Positions 6,327 to 6,917 of a stretch of DNA of 6,917 nucleotides are shown piece by piece. Source of the DNA: Lysobacteraceae bacterium. GTDB lineage: Bacteria > Pseudomonadota > Gammaproteobacteria > DSM-19610. The translations under genes were made by a program, and so were the position numbers. The notes under the pieces were generated by a model, which did not search any database, was not told where the DNA came from, and worked only from the letters and a program-made list of their open reading frames with translations. Location of the stretch: the NCBI GenBank assembly GCA_020201295.1, contig JAIVHA010000075.1:1-6917 (forward strand), written 5' to 3'. How positions within the stretch are numbered: position 1 is the first letter of the stretch; the number at the start of each line of letters is the position of its first letter.

Positions 6327-6917
6327 GGCCCGCCATTCGCGGCCGGGCATCTGCCTTGTGGCCCTGCTGTCCGCCCTCGTCACCCTGCCGGCACAGGCCC
6401 TGGAGGGCCTGACCCTGGTCCTGGGTGATCTGCAGGGAGCGGGCTGGTCCCTGCAGGAACTCAGTCTCGACATTGACTGGCACGATGATGGTGGCCTGCG
6501 GACACGGCTGCGGGCGGCCCGTGCCAGTCTGCCACCACCGCTCGGTGTGGTGCATGACCTGCAGCTCGACTGCGCGCGTCTCGACCTGCAGGCCACCCGC
6601 ATCCGCTGCCAGCAGGGCCGGCTGCAGGCCGAGTCCGACTGGCTGCCGGGGCTCAGCGCTGGGCTCGACTGGGAGCTGGACCGGGGCACCGGTGCCCTGC
6701 AGCTCCAGCTGCATGACCTGCGCACCCCTCATGGCCGGCTGGATGCGGCCCTGCAGCTGCAGGATGGGGGGTGGCAGGCAAGCCTCGATATCCACGAACT
6801 GGAACTGGCCGGCCTGCCGGCCCTCGCGGCGCCCTGGTATGCCGAGGCACAGGACTGGGGCCTGCAGGGCCGGCTACAGGGCCAGCTGCGCCTGGCGGGG
6901 CGGGACACGACGCCGGC
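6316..6917 (+). CDS. Exported AsmA/YdbH-like protein, N-terminal part only
   Basis: The frame is open from ATG 6316 to the right edge (200 codons, no stop), so only the N-terminus is seen. Residues 1-28 look like a signal peptide or signal anchor: basic MQARARHSR, hydrophobic ICLVALLSALVTL, and PAQA before LEG. The mature part alternates Leu/Gln/Asp strands such as LQELSLDIDW, LQLDCARLDLQAT, LQLQLHDL and LQAESDWLPGL, with a conserved-looking Cys pair (LDCARL...RIRCQQG). This pattern fits the beta-rich repeats of the YdbH/AsmA-like superfamily, whose E. coli members span the periplasm and help carry phospholipids to the outer membrane. The diagnostic C-terminal domain is outside the window, so the assignment is moderate. 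ATG 6316 is the only sensible start: a TGA lies in frame at 6310-6312. The start is inside the inverted repeat 6248-6326. Nine in-frame CTGCAG (Leu-Gln) hexamers occur within it. Confidence 0.65.
   Translation, partial: MQARARHSRPGICLVALLSALVTLPAQALEGLTLVLGDLQGAGWSLQELSLDIDWHDDGGLRTRLRAARASLPPPLGVVHDLQLDCARLDLQATRIRCQQGRLQAESDWLPGLSAGLDWELDRGTGALQLQLHDLRTPHGRLDAALQLQDGGWQASLDIHELELAGLPALAAPWYAEAQDWGLQGRLQGQLRLAGRDTTP

Overview
The window comes from a GC-rich (roughly 60-65% by eye) gammaproteobacterium. This rests on a BarA/GacS-type tripartite histidine kinase, a clear CysM (not CysK) and a YdbH-like exported protein. The order may be Chromatiales or Pseudomonadales-like; the sequence alone does not settle it. 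The region reads as chromosomal: I see no transposase, integrase, tRNA, rRNA or CRISPR array.

Layout. Three genes lie on the minus strand and are transcribed leftwards: a TonB-dependent outer-membrane receptor (5129 to 3477), a periplasmic ABC-type substrate-binding-like protein (3325 to 2366) and a BarA/GacS-like hybrid sensor kinase (2369 to the left edge, C-terminus missing). The last two overlap by ATGA and the kinase has a strong Shine-Dalgarno sequence inside the upstream gene, so they are almost certainly co-translated. A divergent control region (5130-5349) separates them from two plus-strand genes: cysM (5350-6240) and the start of a large exported AsmA/YdbH-like protein (6316 to the right edge). 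There is no gene-free stretch over 300 bases.

How the genes may work together. The receptor, binding protein and kinase look like an envelope-to-cytoplasm sensing or uptake relay. The receptor sits in the outer membrane, the solitary binding protein (no permease or ATPase nearby) in the periplasm, and the kinase spans the inner membrane with a periplasmic sensor domain. CysM makes cysteine from O-acetylserine (sulfide or thiosulfate route).

Most unusual points: (1) a near-perfect 22-bp inverted repeat (20/22 identical, 35-nt spacer) begins 8 bases after the cysM stop and buries the start codon of the next gene in its 3' arm, which suggests translational control or coupling; (2) the TonB receptor appears to lack, in frame, roughly 60-70 residues in the middle of its plug domain; (3) the first receiver domain of the kinase has lost its phosphoacceptor Asp, while the second is intact; (4) cysM has no correctly spaced Shine-Dalgarno sequence and a -10-like hexamer six bases before its ATG, compatible with a leaderless transcript.
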